Part shown: one piece after another, positions 23,943 to 36,749 of the stretch | Position numbering within the stretch: position 1 is the first letter of the stretch | Layout: the number at the start of each line of letters is the position of its first letter | Assembly (NCBI GenBank): GCA_030267565.1 | Contig: BRXU01000044.1 | Location: 380,001 to 444,000 of the forward strand | Source: Pleodorina starrii | Lineage: Eukaryota; Chlorophyta; Chlorophyceae; Chlamydomonadales; Volvocaceae | DNA length: 64,000 nucleotides | Direction of reading: 5' to 3' | Translations under genes and position numbers: made by a program | Notes under the pieces: generated by a model | What the model was told of the DNA's origin: nothing | Databases searched by the model: none | What the model saw: only the letters and a program-made list of their open reading frames with translations

Positions 23943-26900
23943 GGCGACTTTTGGACTCAAGAAAAGCAACGAGAAGGGACCATCCCGTGGCAATTGAGAC
24001 TTCTTTGGTGCTGCACACGTCGACCTTTTGCGGAATGTCGGAGAACTGTCCTTGAACAACTTGAGCGTGAGCCCGAGAGCCCCTGCCCCTTAATTTCCGG
24101 GCAGGCTAGCGGTGTAAAACATTTATTTTTACTTGTAGGGTTGTTTATGTAAGACAATCTGCAAACAGTTGCGAAACGCTTTTCGTGCCGCGTTTACTCA
24201 CGGAACAGGAGCGATATAACGCGCCAGGACTGGTAGGTGCTCGACAGGGCGGCAAGAGCGGAGACTGCTTTACGCAGTACCCTTGATGATGATGATGATG
24301 TTACAAGCTTCAGTGAGCTCGTACGGTTCAAACGAACCCGAAGGCTCATGAACCGCCTCAGTCAAGCAAAAGGAACAAAAAGTAAGGAAAAATCAACCGT
24401 ATCAGAAAGGGCATAAAGACAACATAAGACAGATACGTCACAAAAGCACAGCATGACCTGAGAAGGAGTCTCCATCGACTCTACACGGCGATGCGCTCGC
24501 GCCGAAAGCAAAACATGTCATAAACAACCTTTGCAAGACCGCGCTGATCGTCTATTTGCATGACGTCGCAAACACTCGCTCCCTCCGGTACGCCCAGGTC
24601 CCAAAGCTTCTGCCGCGCTGACACGAGAGCAGAACACTCCATCAGCAGTACCCTTACACACATTTAGAGTATCACAATCAACCGTCAGTCGGTGTACGAT
24701 TAACGCTCATTACGATTTACCGGCAGCCCGATGGTCGCCAGAGCGCAGAGGGCTAGCTGAGAGTGTACGCTGGAGTCCTTCCCCTTCACCTCTTCTCCTA
24801 CGCCTGTTACAGATAGGATTCTTGTGCTGTTTGGTCTGGTTGCGCTTTCCTTGGCCATTTGCCCGGGTCCGTTCACGACCAGGTTGTCCGCTGGCTGCAA
24901 GGCTTGGCGTCCAGCGTAACAACAACGGTAGTACGCAACAGGTCTTCCTTCTTTCCGCTGTGGTGTTTGACTAGGATGAAGGACTTCACCGTCTTCACGC
25001 AAAATTCTCCTCGAAGTCACAGTACGGCACCACACGCGCTCGCGCTTTCCTTGGATTGGAGCTAAGATAGGCTCGACAGGACCCGCGGGGTTTCTCGGAT
25101 CGTGAGGAAGGGGGTGTGGGTCGGGGAGGGCCATGGGTTTCCGCGTTACGGTACTTGAAATGGATGGGTGCAGCGTATACGACTACAGCCACAAGCGGAC
25201 ACTAGACCATCTGAAGGGTTGAATGCCACGGAAGCATCACACGGCTTTCATGCGCTTTCGGCTGGGTCGTTGGGACATGAACGTGTCGCGGCTCGCGCGA
25301 GGACAGGGTCGAAAGCCGCGCGCGGAAAGGACATGCCGTGTGTGTCGCGGAGGGGCGGTCGAAGATGAGTTTTAAGTTTTAATGGGATGCACGGGATATG
25401 CGCCCTTAAGGAGGCAATATGCCTTCCTATGGGCGGCAGTATGCTGGATGTGATGATGTCATCCAAGCTGGGCAGTCTCTTGTTCCAAAACCCAGAAAGA
25501 GCGTACCGAGCTGCTCGGCAGCTATCTATCGGGCTTGCGCTTCCTCGATGTGCGCCCCTTGACGGAAAACAGTTGTGGGGGGCACATGTCAGCCGTTTTC
25601 GGCTCGTACATATGCGATACCTCATGCCTCGAGCTGTGTGCAACTGGCTGTCCGCCGCCGCCTGAACTCGGCCATTCGACCTTCTACCCCTCCAGTCTCG
25701 CGTCTATAAGGAAACCTGTTATAACTGCTTCGGGTTCCCACGCATCGCGCATCCCGTCTAGTATTGGTGATCTCCAGATGCGCAAGCACAGACAGCTGGC
25801 AGAAGTCAACGGGCCGCAAGGGGAAGAAACCAGGGAAAAAGGACTCGATCAGAAGCAAATCGAGACTTCTCCCCATTGCCGGCCGAGTGGGACGGGTTTT
25901 CAGAACCATGCTTTAGCCCGAGTTTAAACAGGGTGCTCTTCATTCCGCCGCCAAGCGAGACAGCCCTCCGCCAAAGCTGCTCCGCACCCTCCGCCGCGCT
26001 GTGACCCCCTTTCCTAGCCGTGCAGCTATGGAAGGAAGAAAGCTGCGCCCTCCAGCGAAAAATCCCAACAAGAGCCGTCGTCCGGGGCTCTCCCGAGTCT
26101 GCCGCCTGCGCTGCTGCAAAATGCCGCCGCTGCTGAAATTCGCGCTGACTGCCGCGCGTCGTACACCCGACCAGTTTTGCTGGCTCATGCGCATTCCAGC
26201 GCAACCGTTCAGCGTCCATGCAACGGAACCGAGGCGTCCCAGGAACCAGAAACGGGTTTGGCGAATCGTGCACACGTTCCAGTCGTTACAGCTCGCAGCC
26301 GAGGGGTGCAGGAAGTAGGGCCAGGCCGCTCCGAAGACTGCGGCCGCCGCTCCAGCTTAAGCCACCGCCGCTGCTGTGCGCCAGGAGCTGGCAGTGTGCG
26401 CTTCCTTCCTCCCATGGGGCACAACCCCCAAACCTGCATGGAGTGCCCGGGGAGGCAAGGGACGACTTCCGTAACATACGAGTCACGAGTATATCGTACG
26501 ATCGACGAAGCTGCTGCGGTAACCGGGCCCCTTGGCGTGCCCAACACACGTGCAGCAACCCCCCTGCCACGAGCTCATAGCAACCCCTACCGAGCATTCC
26601 CTTGGCAAAGGAAACTTGACAAGGCTCCAAAAGGCACGTTGCAAGTGGGAAGTACACCACCGCGCACCCCAGGAGGGAAGTACTGTCCCCCGCTATGTAA
26701 CCAACGCAGCACGTCCAGAGTCCGCGCCGGCTATTAGCGCGAGGGTTTCATGTAGCATCCATGTTTGCTCCCAAACGTGACCAGGTTCACACCCGTCCGG
26801 GACTGCTGTGGATGCCACCCCCTACCCTCACGCAAGGCAGGGGTCGAGCCCGACAGCCAGGTTAGCAACTGGGTCAGCAGCTGACATAATACATAATTAA

Positions 26901-27148
26901 TTTCCCTGCCCAATGATAAGCATGAAGCCCGGAAAGGCGGTTTCGACCTAGCGCTGAAATGCTCCGCCAAAGGCCCTTTCTCCTGATTGCGTTTGCGACC
27001 ATGGCGCTACGTTAACGTAATCACATAGCTACAGCTCATAAATAAATGGCCGGACTGCCCCATAAGGACAGTATCCCCGAGAGCCGCCGGTAGAGCCGCC
27101 CAGAGGCACACCTGCTTGCTGCTCGGACACACCAGCGCAAAGTGCCGC
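23943..27148. other. Gene-poor intergenic region upstream of the F-box/LRR gene
   Basis: About 3.2 kb with lower GC than its surroundings and no recognised protein. A GAT microsatellite lies near 24283-24301. A 60-codon minus-strand frame at 24481-24663 and a 155-codon minus-strand frame at 25806-26273 show no known motif. The region holds the promoter of the F-box/LRR gene and the 3' UTR of the uS8 gene. Confidence 0.5.
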
Positions 27149-27541
27149 TCAGTAGAAGAAGCCCAGCACCTTGCCACCAACCCTCTTCCGACGAGCCTCC
27201 TCGTGGTCCATGATGCCGGCCGAAGTGGTCATGACAATAACACCGAACTGACGCGAGGGAAGCAGGCGGGCCACCCACGCCTCGATCTCCGAGTGCCCAA
27301 TGTCATAGCGTGGCGAGATGACACCGCACTTGTTGAGCCGGCCGTTCAGCTCAACCACAATCTTGCCAGAGCGGTGGTCATCGACGTACTCAAACTCGCC
27401 AATGTACCCGTGCTTCATCATCAGCGAAAGGAACTTAATGACCACCTTGGAGGCGGGCCTGAGAAGCACCTGCCGCTTGCCACGCTTCTCGGCATTGTAC
27501 ATGGTCTTAAGGGCGTCCCCCAGGACGCTGATGCGCACCAT
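27149..27541 (-). CDS. RPS15A: Cytosolic 40S ribosomal protein uS8 (S15a)
   Basis: An uninterrupted 130-codon frame of the exact family length. It starts [19 protein letters not shown] and ends [14 protein letters not shown]. uS8 binds the central domain of 18S rRNA and is needed for small-subunit assembly. Motifs [34 protein letters not shown] and [21 protein letters not shown] are diagnostic of the eukaryotic cytosolic form, not the plastid or mitochondrial one. The start is fixed by the conserved MVRxSVL N-terminus. The coding part has no intron. The upstream sequence has a CAG shortly before the ATG, so a 5' UTR intron is possible. It is flanked on both sides by gene-poor DNA. Confidence 0.97.
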   Translation of the reverse strand: MVRISVLGDALKTMYNAEKRGKRQVLLRPASKVVIKFLSLMMKHGYIGEFEYVDDHRSGKIVVELNGRLNKCGVISPRYDIGHSEIEAWVARLLPSRQFGVIVMTTSAGIMDHEEARRKRVGGKVLGFFY

Positions 27542-30087
27542 CTTTGCTGGTCTGGCAGCGGCAACAGCGGCAAGCCCAGGAAGAAAGAGGGTCTGCAAGA
27601 GTCAGCTCGTCGCGCCTAATTGCGGCGGCAATACCGTACAAAAGGCCCGCAATTCCCGTTCTAGCCCCTGCTTGCGAACCAGCCCGTAATATCTTGTATA
27701 ACTAATATGTGGAGCTTAACCGTTGCCAATAAAACTTTTGCAGCAATCCATCTCGCAAGGATGGCGGAAATACATATTTTCCGCGGCCGTACGCCACGTC
27801 AGCCCTTCGCCCTCGCTTGACACAGTCACGCGCCCACGCCTACGCTCCTGCCATGCCCACGTGCCGCCGAGTCGAAGCGTTGAACATGCGTGCATAGAGC
27901 AGCGCGTATTAGCACACGGCTAGGGCAGACGGCCAGGGTACGGCAGGGTGTTTCCTGCCAGTCCAAGCTCGCGCTGCACGGAAGGCAGTCTTGCTGGTCG
28001 CGTGCCTCTGTGTCTCCCACCCCCGAGACCACTCTGACCAGTCAGCGCTGTTCGGGCTGGTCGAGTTTCGTTTGCCCTGGCTATTCCGCCGCACTGCATG
28101 GCCCGCCGGCCTGCTGGCTGCAGCTAGCTCTGCCTTCGGGTTTGCGAGCTCCTTTGCAATTGTCACTATGAGCGTCTTCATGCGATACGCGTCTAAGGAC
28201 ATACGAGAAGGCCGTCCTGTGCACCGCCCCGACCCGACCAGCCAATCTTCTCTTTTTGCCGGACCGCTCCTGGTCCCACGTGCTCCAGAGGCCTCCAGAG
28301 GCAACCCATCGACTATCCCAACCCTAAAAGTAACACATGACCACCGGCTGAGCCCGACCACTGCATATTCCCAGTCTCCCAAAAGATGCCCCAGTGTGCG
28401 CCATCGAACTGAGCTGGCAGGTGCAGGCTTCATGTGACCGTCGTACCGGTACTTGTTTGAGTAGGCAACATCCGAAGCGTCATTCGGTGGGTCGAGCCTC
28501 CCAACCAGCTTGTAGTGTACTGCAGCGATAGAAGACCCAGGTCCAGGACCAGGCCAGACAGCCCGAGCCACCCGGGCAGGAACGAACGAAGCCGGCCTGG
28601 AAGAGCACAAGACCCACAAGACCATCGGGGAAATTCCCACGAGGCTCCTCGACTGGCGACGGGCGCCGATCATCCACAAACAGGGGTACCGACAGATCTG
28701 ACAGGGACTCGCGGTGCAACTGGAAAAGCATTCCGGCCCAAAGCCTCAAGAGCCGTCATGCGCGCTAAGCGCAGGGCCAGGATGGCGTAGTGGAGAAGTC
28801 CTCCCGGGCGTACCGTAAACCCTGGCCACCCAGAGTAAAGATGAAGCTGCTAGGCACATCATACCGGTACTCGGGAGAGGCGCAGAAGCGTTACATCACC
28901 CTTGCGGCCACATCAGCACTGTGGGGCTCACTTCCCGCCTGTCACACGAGCTTTCTCCGGCCCGGCGCATCAGTCCCCGAGACCGAGACCCACATCATCA
29001 CAACTCTTGGGCCCCGTGCCCCATTGCCCTGGGCCATTCATGGCCGTACTGCCGCGCATCAGAACGGAACGCGACCAGAGGTCTCGTTCTCGCCTCCACC
29101 CGCTCCGCGACCCTCTCACCTTCATCGAGCGTAACGGTCACGTAACGACACCACCAACACCAGGGCGCAGCCACTCGGGCCGCTGAACACTTTGTCAGCA
29201 TCCATCAGTAAAAACGTGTGAATCCCTACGTGTCGTACGTATCCTGGGAACGTTGTCATGCTGCGAGGGTCGCTGGTCAAAAAACAAAGCTCTTTAAACA
29301 TGGTCCGATCATATCCTGCCACCAACCTAAACTCCCCCGCGCAGCACAGCAGAATCTCAAAAGGCCTGAAGCTGGACGAGCCCGTCGCGCTCAGGCTAAG
29401 GCCGCCCGGCCCCGTGTTAAGCCTCAAAAAGAACTCCCAAGAACCTGGGGCCCGAGCCGACAAACCCCCGAGCCTCGGCCTGGGGCCGCAACACCAGGTG
29501 CGCTACTGCACACGACCTGTACAGCGAACAAGAATGTCCCGCGCGGCCTTTCGGCGCATCCAACCCCGCCACCTACCTCCTTCCCGCGAGCCCTCGCCCA
29601 CATCTCGCCGTGCCCGCGGCGCGTCCCCTACTACTATTACTCTATTATGGCTCCTACAGCCTCCCTACGTCACGGCATATTCGCACTACAGCTAGCACGG
29701 CTCGGGCCGTGTGGAAACACTTGCAACATGATGGTACACTTTCCCCAGCGGACAGGGCCGCAATCGGAGCTTGGCCTCAAGGTTTTGCCTAGCAGCTGCT
29801 GCCAGGTATTGGATCACGCAAACCAAGCTCCGTGCTGCCCCCAGGAGTGGCCGCCACCCTCGCGGGGTAGGACGCAACACCCGCCTGCGCTCCAGGGAAA
29901 GCCTGCCGCGCCAAGGTCGTGCCGCGCCATACCAGCCCGGGCCACACGCCTGCGCGCCAACCAGCTAGCGTGGCGTAGTGGCGCAAGTGCGCAACCCGTG
30001 TCGGTAGCGCACGAGCTCTGGCTGCCGCCGGCGCGCGGCGAGGCGGTCGCTCCGTTCCACAGGCGGAGAATCGTCACGCCTCCCAGC
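27542..30087. other. Intergenic region between RPS15A and the PurF gene
   Basis: Contains the RPS15A promoter and the 3' UTR of the amidophosphoribosyltransferase gene. A minus-strand TGTAA near 28891 could end that transcript, but it is 1.2 kb from the stop codon. Open frames on both strands (up to 417 codons, partly overlapping the PurF last exon in antisense) have no recognisable domain and are taken as chance frames in GC-rich DNA. Confidence 0.5.
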
Positions 30088-33000
30088 TCAGGCCGTGGCG
30101 ACCATGGCCCGCTCGTTGATGAGGGACACCTTTTGCGTGGCTCGCCGGTTAGCACCGCGGCCCGACATCTCGAGCTTATGAAGGTACGCCTCGTCGATGT
30201 CGCCGGTGACGTAGCTGGCGAGGGAAAGGAAAGGAAAGGGCAGACCGATAAACACGCCGCACAGGTTGGGTACGCCGCACATGTCGGGCGGCGTTACGGC
30301 TGGCACGGGCGGCTGCCATGCGCCGCACTGCCGGCGACGCGTACCCGTATGCGTGTGGTCTCTCAAGATGCCCTCCGGCAACGCGCATGCCGGCTTCAGC
30401 CCCAACCAGCCCCTACCCAAGAAAAAAACCCCAAGCCAAGAACCCACCCCAAGCGAGGCCCTGACGTCTAAGCCTGCGCCGCATGCCGCAGCCCTCTCTT
30501 CCAGGACGAATGCGCCACCCCCATGTACCAGTGGACGCGAGGACGGCCCGCCCATTACAGCCGCAGTCTGGCGCTGCGAATGAAGGCGCCCCCCCGGAAT
30601 GCCCCCCCCGCGCCCGCTGCTCACCTCCCGGTGAAGCACGATGCGTCGAAGTCCTTGATGTCCGGGTTGAGCTCCTTGCCGCTGGTGATGAGGTCGTCCA
30701 CCTCCTGGTAGATCAGCCCATCGGCGCGAAGCACTTGGCACACCTGCGGGTGCGGATTTGCGGTGGGGCCAGTGACGCCGCAGGGCGGGGCAGGGCAGGG
30801 CGGTGTGGGGGTCGGGGATCCTAGAAACATTATCCCAGGAACGAGGAATGTCGCCAGACTGATCATTAACCACAAAATATACGACGGTCAGCGGCGGTCA
30901 TTCTGTTGTTGGGCACGCACGCGCTCGCCTGGCATAGCGCGAACGCTTGCCTGGCCTCAAAAGGACGGCAAGAGGATTGGGGCGTCGCTGCCACACACAC
31001 CATGCTTGCCACTTCGCCCCCCGCTGGACAGGACAGGACGTCAGCAAGCAGACAGAAGCGCCACATCGACACCACCGGGTGTGTGCCACATCGACACAAG
31101 CATGTTGGGGACACCAGCATGGGTCGGGGGCGGTCGTGCCTACCTGGTCGATGGTGAGGCCGTTGGCCACAAACTCCTTGCGGCTGGGCATGTCCACGCC
31201 GTACACGTTGGGGTACACCACCGGCGGCGAGGCGGAGGCCAGGTACACCTTCCGGGCGCCGGCGCGGCGAACCATGTCCACAATCTGCGCCGAGAAAGGA
31301 GCGGAGCGGCGCGGGGACTTACGGTCCGGGTAGCGGTAGAAGACCGGCGCGCGGAAGAGTTACATCATTCGACGCACAACGCTAACTCGTAACTTGCATA
31401 CTACTCGGGAGCACCTCTACACAACAGTACGTCCAGGTGGGCCAGGTGGAGTCAGACCGCATGAGACACGCCGGCTTCCGACGCCAAACCCCCGACCGGA
31501 CTCGCGCGCTGCTGCTGCTGCTGCTCGTGCGCAATACTGTTACACCGTTACATTGCGCGTCCCCATGATGGCTTTGCATGCGGGGATCCTTGCAACGGCA
31601 GCTCCCGCATCCCTACCCGCACCCACGCGGACCCCGCCGCGCCCCACGCACTGGTGGCCACTTCGGGGCTGCTGCACGCACTGGTGGCCACTTCGGGGCT
31701 GCTGCACGCACTGGTGGCCACTTCGGGGCTGCTGCACGCACTCACGCACCTGCGTCATGGTGGTGCCGCGCACAATGGAGTCATCGATGAGCAGCACCGA
31801 CTTGTTCTCGAACACGGCGGGCATGGCGTTGAGCTTGCGGCGCACCGACATCTCGCGCAGGCGCTGGTCGGGCATGATGAAGGTGCGGCCCACGTACCTG
31901 CGGCCGGCCGGGAACAGGGCCGGGGAGGCAAGCCAAGCGCGCGGATGTGCGTCGAGTGGCGGCTAGATGGGAGGGGACATCTAAAGCTGGCGCCGGAAAG
32001 GTCGGAAGTCCCGCTGCGCAGGGGCCGGAAGGCTTATCGCGCGTGCCCAAGCAAAACAGCACTTCCTCGTTGGTTTGCTGGCACCCGGCGCAAGTCGGTG
32101 GGCGGCAGGGCCACGGAAGCCAGTTCGCTCCGGGGGAATGTGTGGGCACGCGCCATGCGCCGTTGTCCATGCCCAATCAGCCCAGCGAGGCAGGCTCTTG
32201 GACTGTTGCGCTGTTGCGCGTGGGCTATCTGGCCGGTAGATGCTCGCTCGCCCGCTTGCCGGCCATCCCCAACATGAGTTGCCCCGCTCTCGCCCCGTGT
32301 CTCCGGCCTGTCGCCCATTAACAGCTCCTCACCGGTTCTTCACGAGGCCCTCGCGGTACGGCAGGCCCAGCTCAGCCGCGATCTGAATGGCGGCGGGGCG
32401 TGAGCCGTCCGGCACCGGGCAGACGATGTCCAGGTCCCAGCCGCGCTCCCTGCGCAACCAAACAAAGGTGGGGTAAAGCGGTCAGCGTTTCGCGGACGGG
32501 CAAAAAGCGTGACAGCCGCTCGCCACATGGCATGGACTTGACATGTCGCGTGCAGCCCCACGCCTCGAGGCCCCCATGCGGACTGTACCTCGACTCGACT
32601 CGACTCGACTCGGTATATCCTCCTCGTGTCCTGTCCACCCCGCCGTGCCTCGTCGTCAGCCCCCAAGATCCATCCTGGAAAAGCTCCACGCTCAGACTCT
32701 ATTCCGTCACCGCGGCCTCCCCCCCCCAAACACACACGCTCCACAGACACACACACGCTCCATCCCTCCTCACCTGATGCGGTTGGCCAGCGCCGTGCCC
32801 AGCTTGAGCTGGAAGTTGTAGACGGGGATGCCATTGAGCACCGAGTCGGGGCGGGCCAGGTAAATGTACTCGAAGATGCAGGGGGTGGGGGTGCCCTGCG
32901 CGCACGTAGGGGGAGAACGGAAAGGGGGGCATCACAGGGTTTGGTCCACGGATAGGCCGGAGCCGGTGGGGCCGTCACAGGGAGGGGCAGGGCAGCAGCC

Positions 33001-36000
33001 CCGTATTGCGCAGGGAACCCTTTGCGGCACTCCACAGCGACACCGCACAGGCACCAACATCGCCGCAGGCAGCAGCATCGGCGGACCGAGGCCAGGACGC
33101 GTCGCAGCCCAAACCAGTTGCCGGCCGGCCATCGCGGGCGCCGCTAGGGCGCCGGCCCAGAAGAAGAAGAAGCCGCAAGCCAACAACTGCATAACAACTG
33201 CATCTGGCATATCGCCTTCACAGCATCCCCGTCCCAGTTTTTGGCTGTACACGGTAGGAGTGCTTTCCTTGCCCGCACCGACCCAAAGCCGCTGCTGCTG
33301 CTGCCCGGCATTTGCCGAGCATCCTCACCTGCGCGCACTGGCGGCTCATGAGCTTGCCCTCCTCGGTGATAATGACCATCTCGCCCGGCAGCACGTCGCG
33401 CACGCGCTCAAAGCCAATGGGGCCGAACGCGCAGTCCTCACTGGCGATGCACCACTCGTCGCCATGCGGGCTGCTGCGCTTGCCGAGCACCAGCGGGCTG
33501 CGATTGAGCACGTATAGGGGGCGGGGGCCACGGATGCCAGACGTGAATTGCATGTTTTGTAGAACTGGACTTCTTGGCAGTTGGGTTTCTGGCAAGCTGG
33601 GTGATGCCCCTGGTCTGTGTTGAGGAATGTGCCCCTCCATACATGCCACCTCCCGAAATCAAACAGTCCTCGCGGTTTGTCCATGCTTGCCCTGGGCTCG
33701 CATCCGGCCCTTGGCCTGTTTTCCCACGCTCCCATCGCTACGGCGGACACGCCAGGCGACAGCCCCAGCCCAGCCCGTCACCAACCCCTGTGTCTCTCCA
33801 GTGTCTCACCGGATGCCGAACGGGTCCCTGAACGCCACCAGGCCCACCCCCTTGACCAGCGACAGGCAGCTGTAGGCGCCCTTGAGCAGCCGCATCGTCA
33901 TCTCGCCCGCCTCGAACAAAAAGTTGATCTTGTTCTTGTTGGGGTCGCAGCCGGTGGTCTGCGGTTCCCGGGGAGAGGCGAGGGAGAGGTGAGACGGCGC
34001 GGCGTGGAGCGGCAGCCGCTACGCGAGGGAGCGAGGGAGGAGGCGGAGGAGGGGAAGAGGGGGGCGCAGCCAGCTGAGAGGCCCGGAGAGGCACGGGAGT
34101 GAGGGCGCGCGGTTGGTGAAGAAGGCCGCGCGGTGCGCGGGGGGCACAGGGGGCAAGCCGGGAGCGGAGCGGGAGGCTTGACCCGCCATGGCGCGGCCGC
34201 TGGGCACAGGACGAGCAGAACCCCACGCGCGCTCTGTTTGTGTCAAGCTGTCGACCGCTTGTAGGCAAGCGTGTTAAGAGCTGGGGGGGGGCCAAATATG
34301 AAGTCATTGTAGGTGCGGCGGCTGCCGTTCGGGTGCGCATTTGCAGTGCGCATAAACGGCCCAGCAAGCACTCTGTGCGCTCAGCCCGCCGCCAGATTTC
34401 CTCCGCCCCTCCGCCCCTTCCTCAGATACTCGAGACGCCCCAGGTACCCACTTCTCCACCTCCCAGCCGACAGTGTCGACACAGGGAAGACCCCGCTGAT
34501 ACATACAAGATGTGATCAGGCAAGCCGCTCCTGGGTTCCGTTGAAATTACCCCGGGCGGACCGCGCCGTTAACCTCGCGACCCAGATCGCGTAACCCAGG
34601 CAAGTGATGTGCTCAGGGACTCGACCGCCGCATGCACATTTTAGCTTTCTGTGATGACAGGGCTTTCCCTAACGGCGCAATCCGATATCCTAGCCAGCTC
34701 TAACTACCTCTTCGGCCGGTATCCTTCACTGCCCGAGCATTCGCTCAGAGCAGGCCCGCCGTCGCCGCACGAAAAAAAACAAGCACATTCCGCCCAAACC
34801 CTAAATCCCTACCAGCCCACGTCCACGCCCGCCCACGAGTCCGCCGCACATGCAGCCCCTAGACACCCAGAAGACATTCCCACACCGGCCACTACCCGTC
34901 ACCCCCATGACCCCCCAGCTCCCCCTCCCTCGCAGCTCCCCGATCGTCCGCAGCCCTCCCCGCTTGCCGCGCCCGCCTGCGCCATCCACCCTCCCTCCCT
35001 CCCGGCCCCGTCTCAACCCAACCCAGCTCGAAATCAAGCCCTCTCCAACCCAATCCCAACTAAGTCATTACCGAGACCAAGCCAGCCCGTATCCAACCCA
35101 AGCTAATGGTCCTTACCCGGCTCCCTCAGGACCTGAGCAAGCCCAGATCTGCAGGCAGCCCCGCCCCAGCCCCAACCCAGCTCAGCCCCCACCCCACCTC
35201 CCTCCCAGGCCCAGCTACCTCCGACACCCCACAGCTCCCTGCCAGCCCCCCGCGCTTACCTGCAGGCAGCGCTGGTGCGCGCGGTGCACCTCGTCCGCCA
35301 GGATGTTGAGCAACACCTCAGAGTCGCTGTCGGTGCGCAGGTGGCGGTTGAAGAAGGAGCGCGACGAGTTGAGCAGGTCGCGCAGCTCCTCCGTGTTGGT
35401 CAGGTTGCCGTTGTGGATCAGGTAGATGCCGAGCGGGGAGTTGACGAAGAAGGGCTGGGCCTCCTGCGCCGAGGAGGAGCCGGCCGTGGGGTAGCGAACG
35501 TGCGCGATGCCGCAGTGGCCTGTGTGGAAGGGACAGGGAGGGGGAGGGAGGGAGGGAGGCGGGGCGGGGGCGGGGCGGGCGGAAGGTCGGAGGGGTAGGG
35601 ACGAAGGTCACGCGAACAGGGGGCCAGCGGCTTGCGAGAATGGACGAGCGGTGCACATGAAGTGGCGAAAAGGCGGGGAGGTGGGGCAGCGGCACGAGGG
35701 AACCCGCGCCCGCCTGCCCACACGGCACCATGCCTCCAGATGCCGAAATGCGTGGTAATCCACAAAGGGACGTCCTGGCTGGATTCGCCATTTCATCCCT
35801 GAGGCAGAGGCCGTGACATTCCTTAGGCAGATTCCTTCGCTAGAGGTCGATAAGGTCACCCCTGTGCCAACTTGTCCGAGAGGCGCCGAGCGCCCACGCT
35901 GAGGCGCGACCAGCCTGCCCGTGGAGGGCGAGACGCAGACCCACGTGGATCGATCTGGGTCGGCGGCATCCAGGTGCCGGGTGACGCCAGCCCCCGGTGG

Positions 36001-36749
36001 ACGAGGCCGCGCGAGCGGGCCCCGCAAGGATACTGAAGTCAACGCCGTGACGCAGGCGTCACAGGGCCATGCAGACGCGCGTCACGGCGGCCCGGGAGGC
36101 GCTGGAAAGGGCTTCGTGGCACTTGTACGCAGCGGTTAAGCTTGCGATGTCGCCAGGATAGGAGGTCCTCAAAGCCAGTTCCCAATCCACCCCCGGCGCA
36201 CTCCCCCCCCCCGAAGTGCGCACCCTTCATCGAGTCCATCAGTTCCTGCTTGCCGAACACGTCTTTCACCAGGCCGTTCTCCTTGTACTCCTTGAAGCGG
36301 TTCCAGTCCGTGGTCACCATGCCCGCCGAGTCCTGGCCGCGGTGCTGCAGCATCAGCAGACCCTCGTACAGCTCGACGTTGGCGTTGCCCTCGTATTTAA
36401 AAATACCGATAATACCACACATGCGAGGAGCAATCCTGCAGAGACGTCGCGTGATGGTACTTGAGTCGCGTCCGGGCCGTCTCTCGCATGTCTTTTACCA
36501 ATTTGGCGGCGACTCGTCTCACCGCTTGTACGCCTTCGCGCCACCTCCAACGATACGAGACATGCGGGCGTTGCCCAACGCCACTTTGCCCTTCAACGCT
36601 GCCGCATTACTGAAGGTGCTGGCCAGGTGGCTGGGCAGGGCGGGAACCGCGGCGCGCAGGCTGCGTACCGACGTGCCGGCACGAGCAGAAACCTTGACTG
36701 TGCGGCGTTGAGCACAGCCCCTGGCCAAGGACTTGCCAGAGAGAATCAT
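30088..36749 (-). CDS. PurF: Plastid amidophosphoribosyltransferase (glutamine PRPP amidotransferase), 11 exons
   Basis: Exons: 36749-36523, 36435-36224, 35519-35260, 33958-33810, 33497-33329, 32895-32774, 32449-32333, 31897-31750, 31284-31144, 30743-30625, 30214-30088; 596 residues. Catalyses the first committed step of purine synthesis: PRPP plus glutamine to 5-phosphoribosylamine. The first 80 residues are Arg/Ala/Ser-rich, a likely plastid transit peptide, followed by MCGIIGIF, where Cys82 is the N-terminal nucleophile of the glutaminase domain. Further motifs: [63 protein letters not shown] (split between two exons), [25 protein letters not shown], and the PRPP-loop [13 protein letters not shown] late DASCFTG resembles the C-terminal Cys of the Fe-S type enzymes. 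The acceptor of exon 5 at 33498 was chosen because it restores GIRPLVLGKR. Confidence 0.95.
31653..31745 (+). repeat. 30-bp triple direct repeat in a PurF intron
   Basis: Three perfect head-to-tail copies of a 30-bp unit containing ACTGGTGGCCACTTCGGG, plus a partial fourth, in the intron between PurF exons 8 and 9 (31285-31749). The array ends just downstream of the exon 8 donor in transcript sense. There are no spacers, so it is a minisatellite and not a CRISPR array. Confidence 0.93.
32937..32970 (+). repeat. Dispersed element B, copy 1
   Basis: GGTCCACGGATAGGCCGGAG followed by CCGGTGGGG, matching the element B core with one or two changes. Lies in the PurF intron between exons 5 and 6 (32896-33328). 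Confidence 0.7.

Noticed and set aside
29218..30471. 417-codon plus-strand frame
   Set aside because: No recognisable domain, overlaps the last PurF exon in antisense, and its composition matches chance frames in GC-rich DNA.
31653..31745. Triple 30-bp repeat considered as a CRISPR array
   Set aside because: Units are contiguous with no spacers and the host is eukaryotic; it is an intronic minisatellite.
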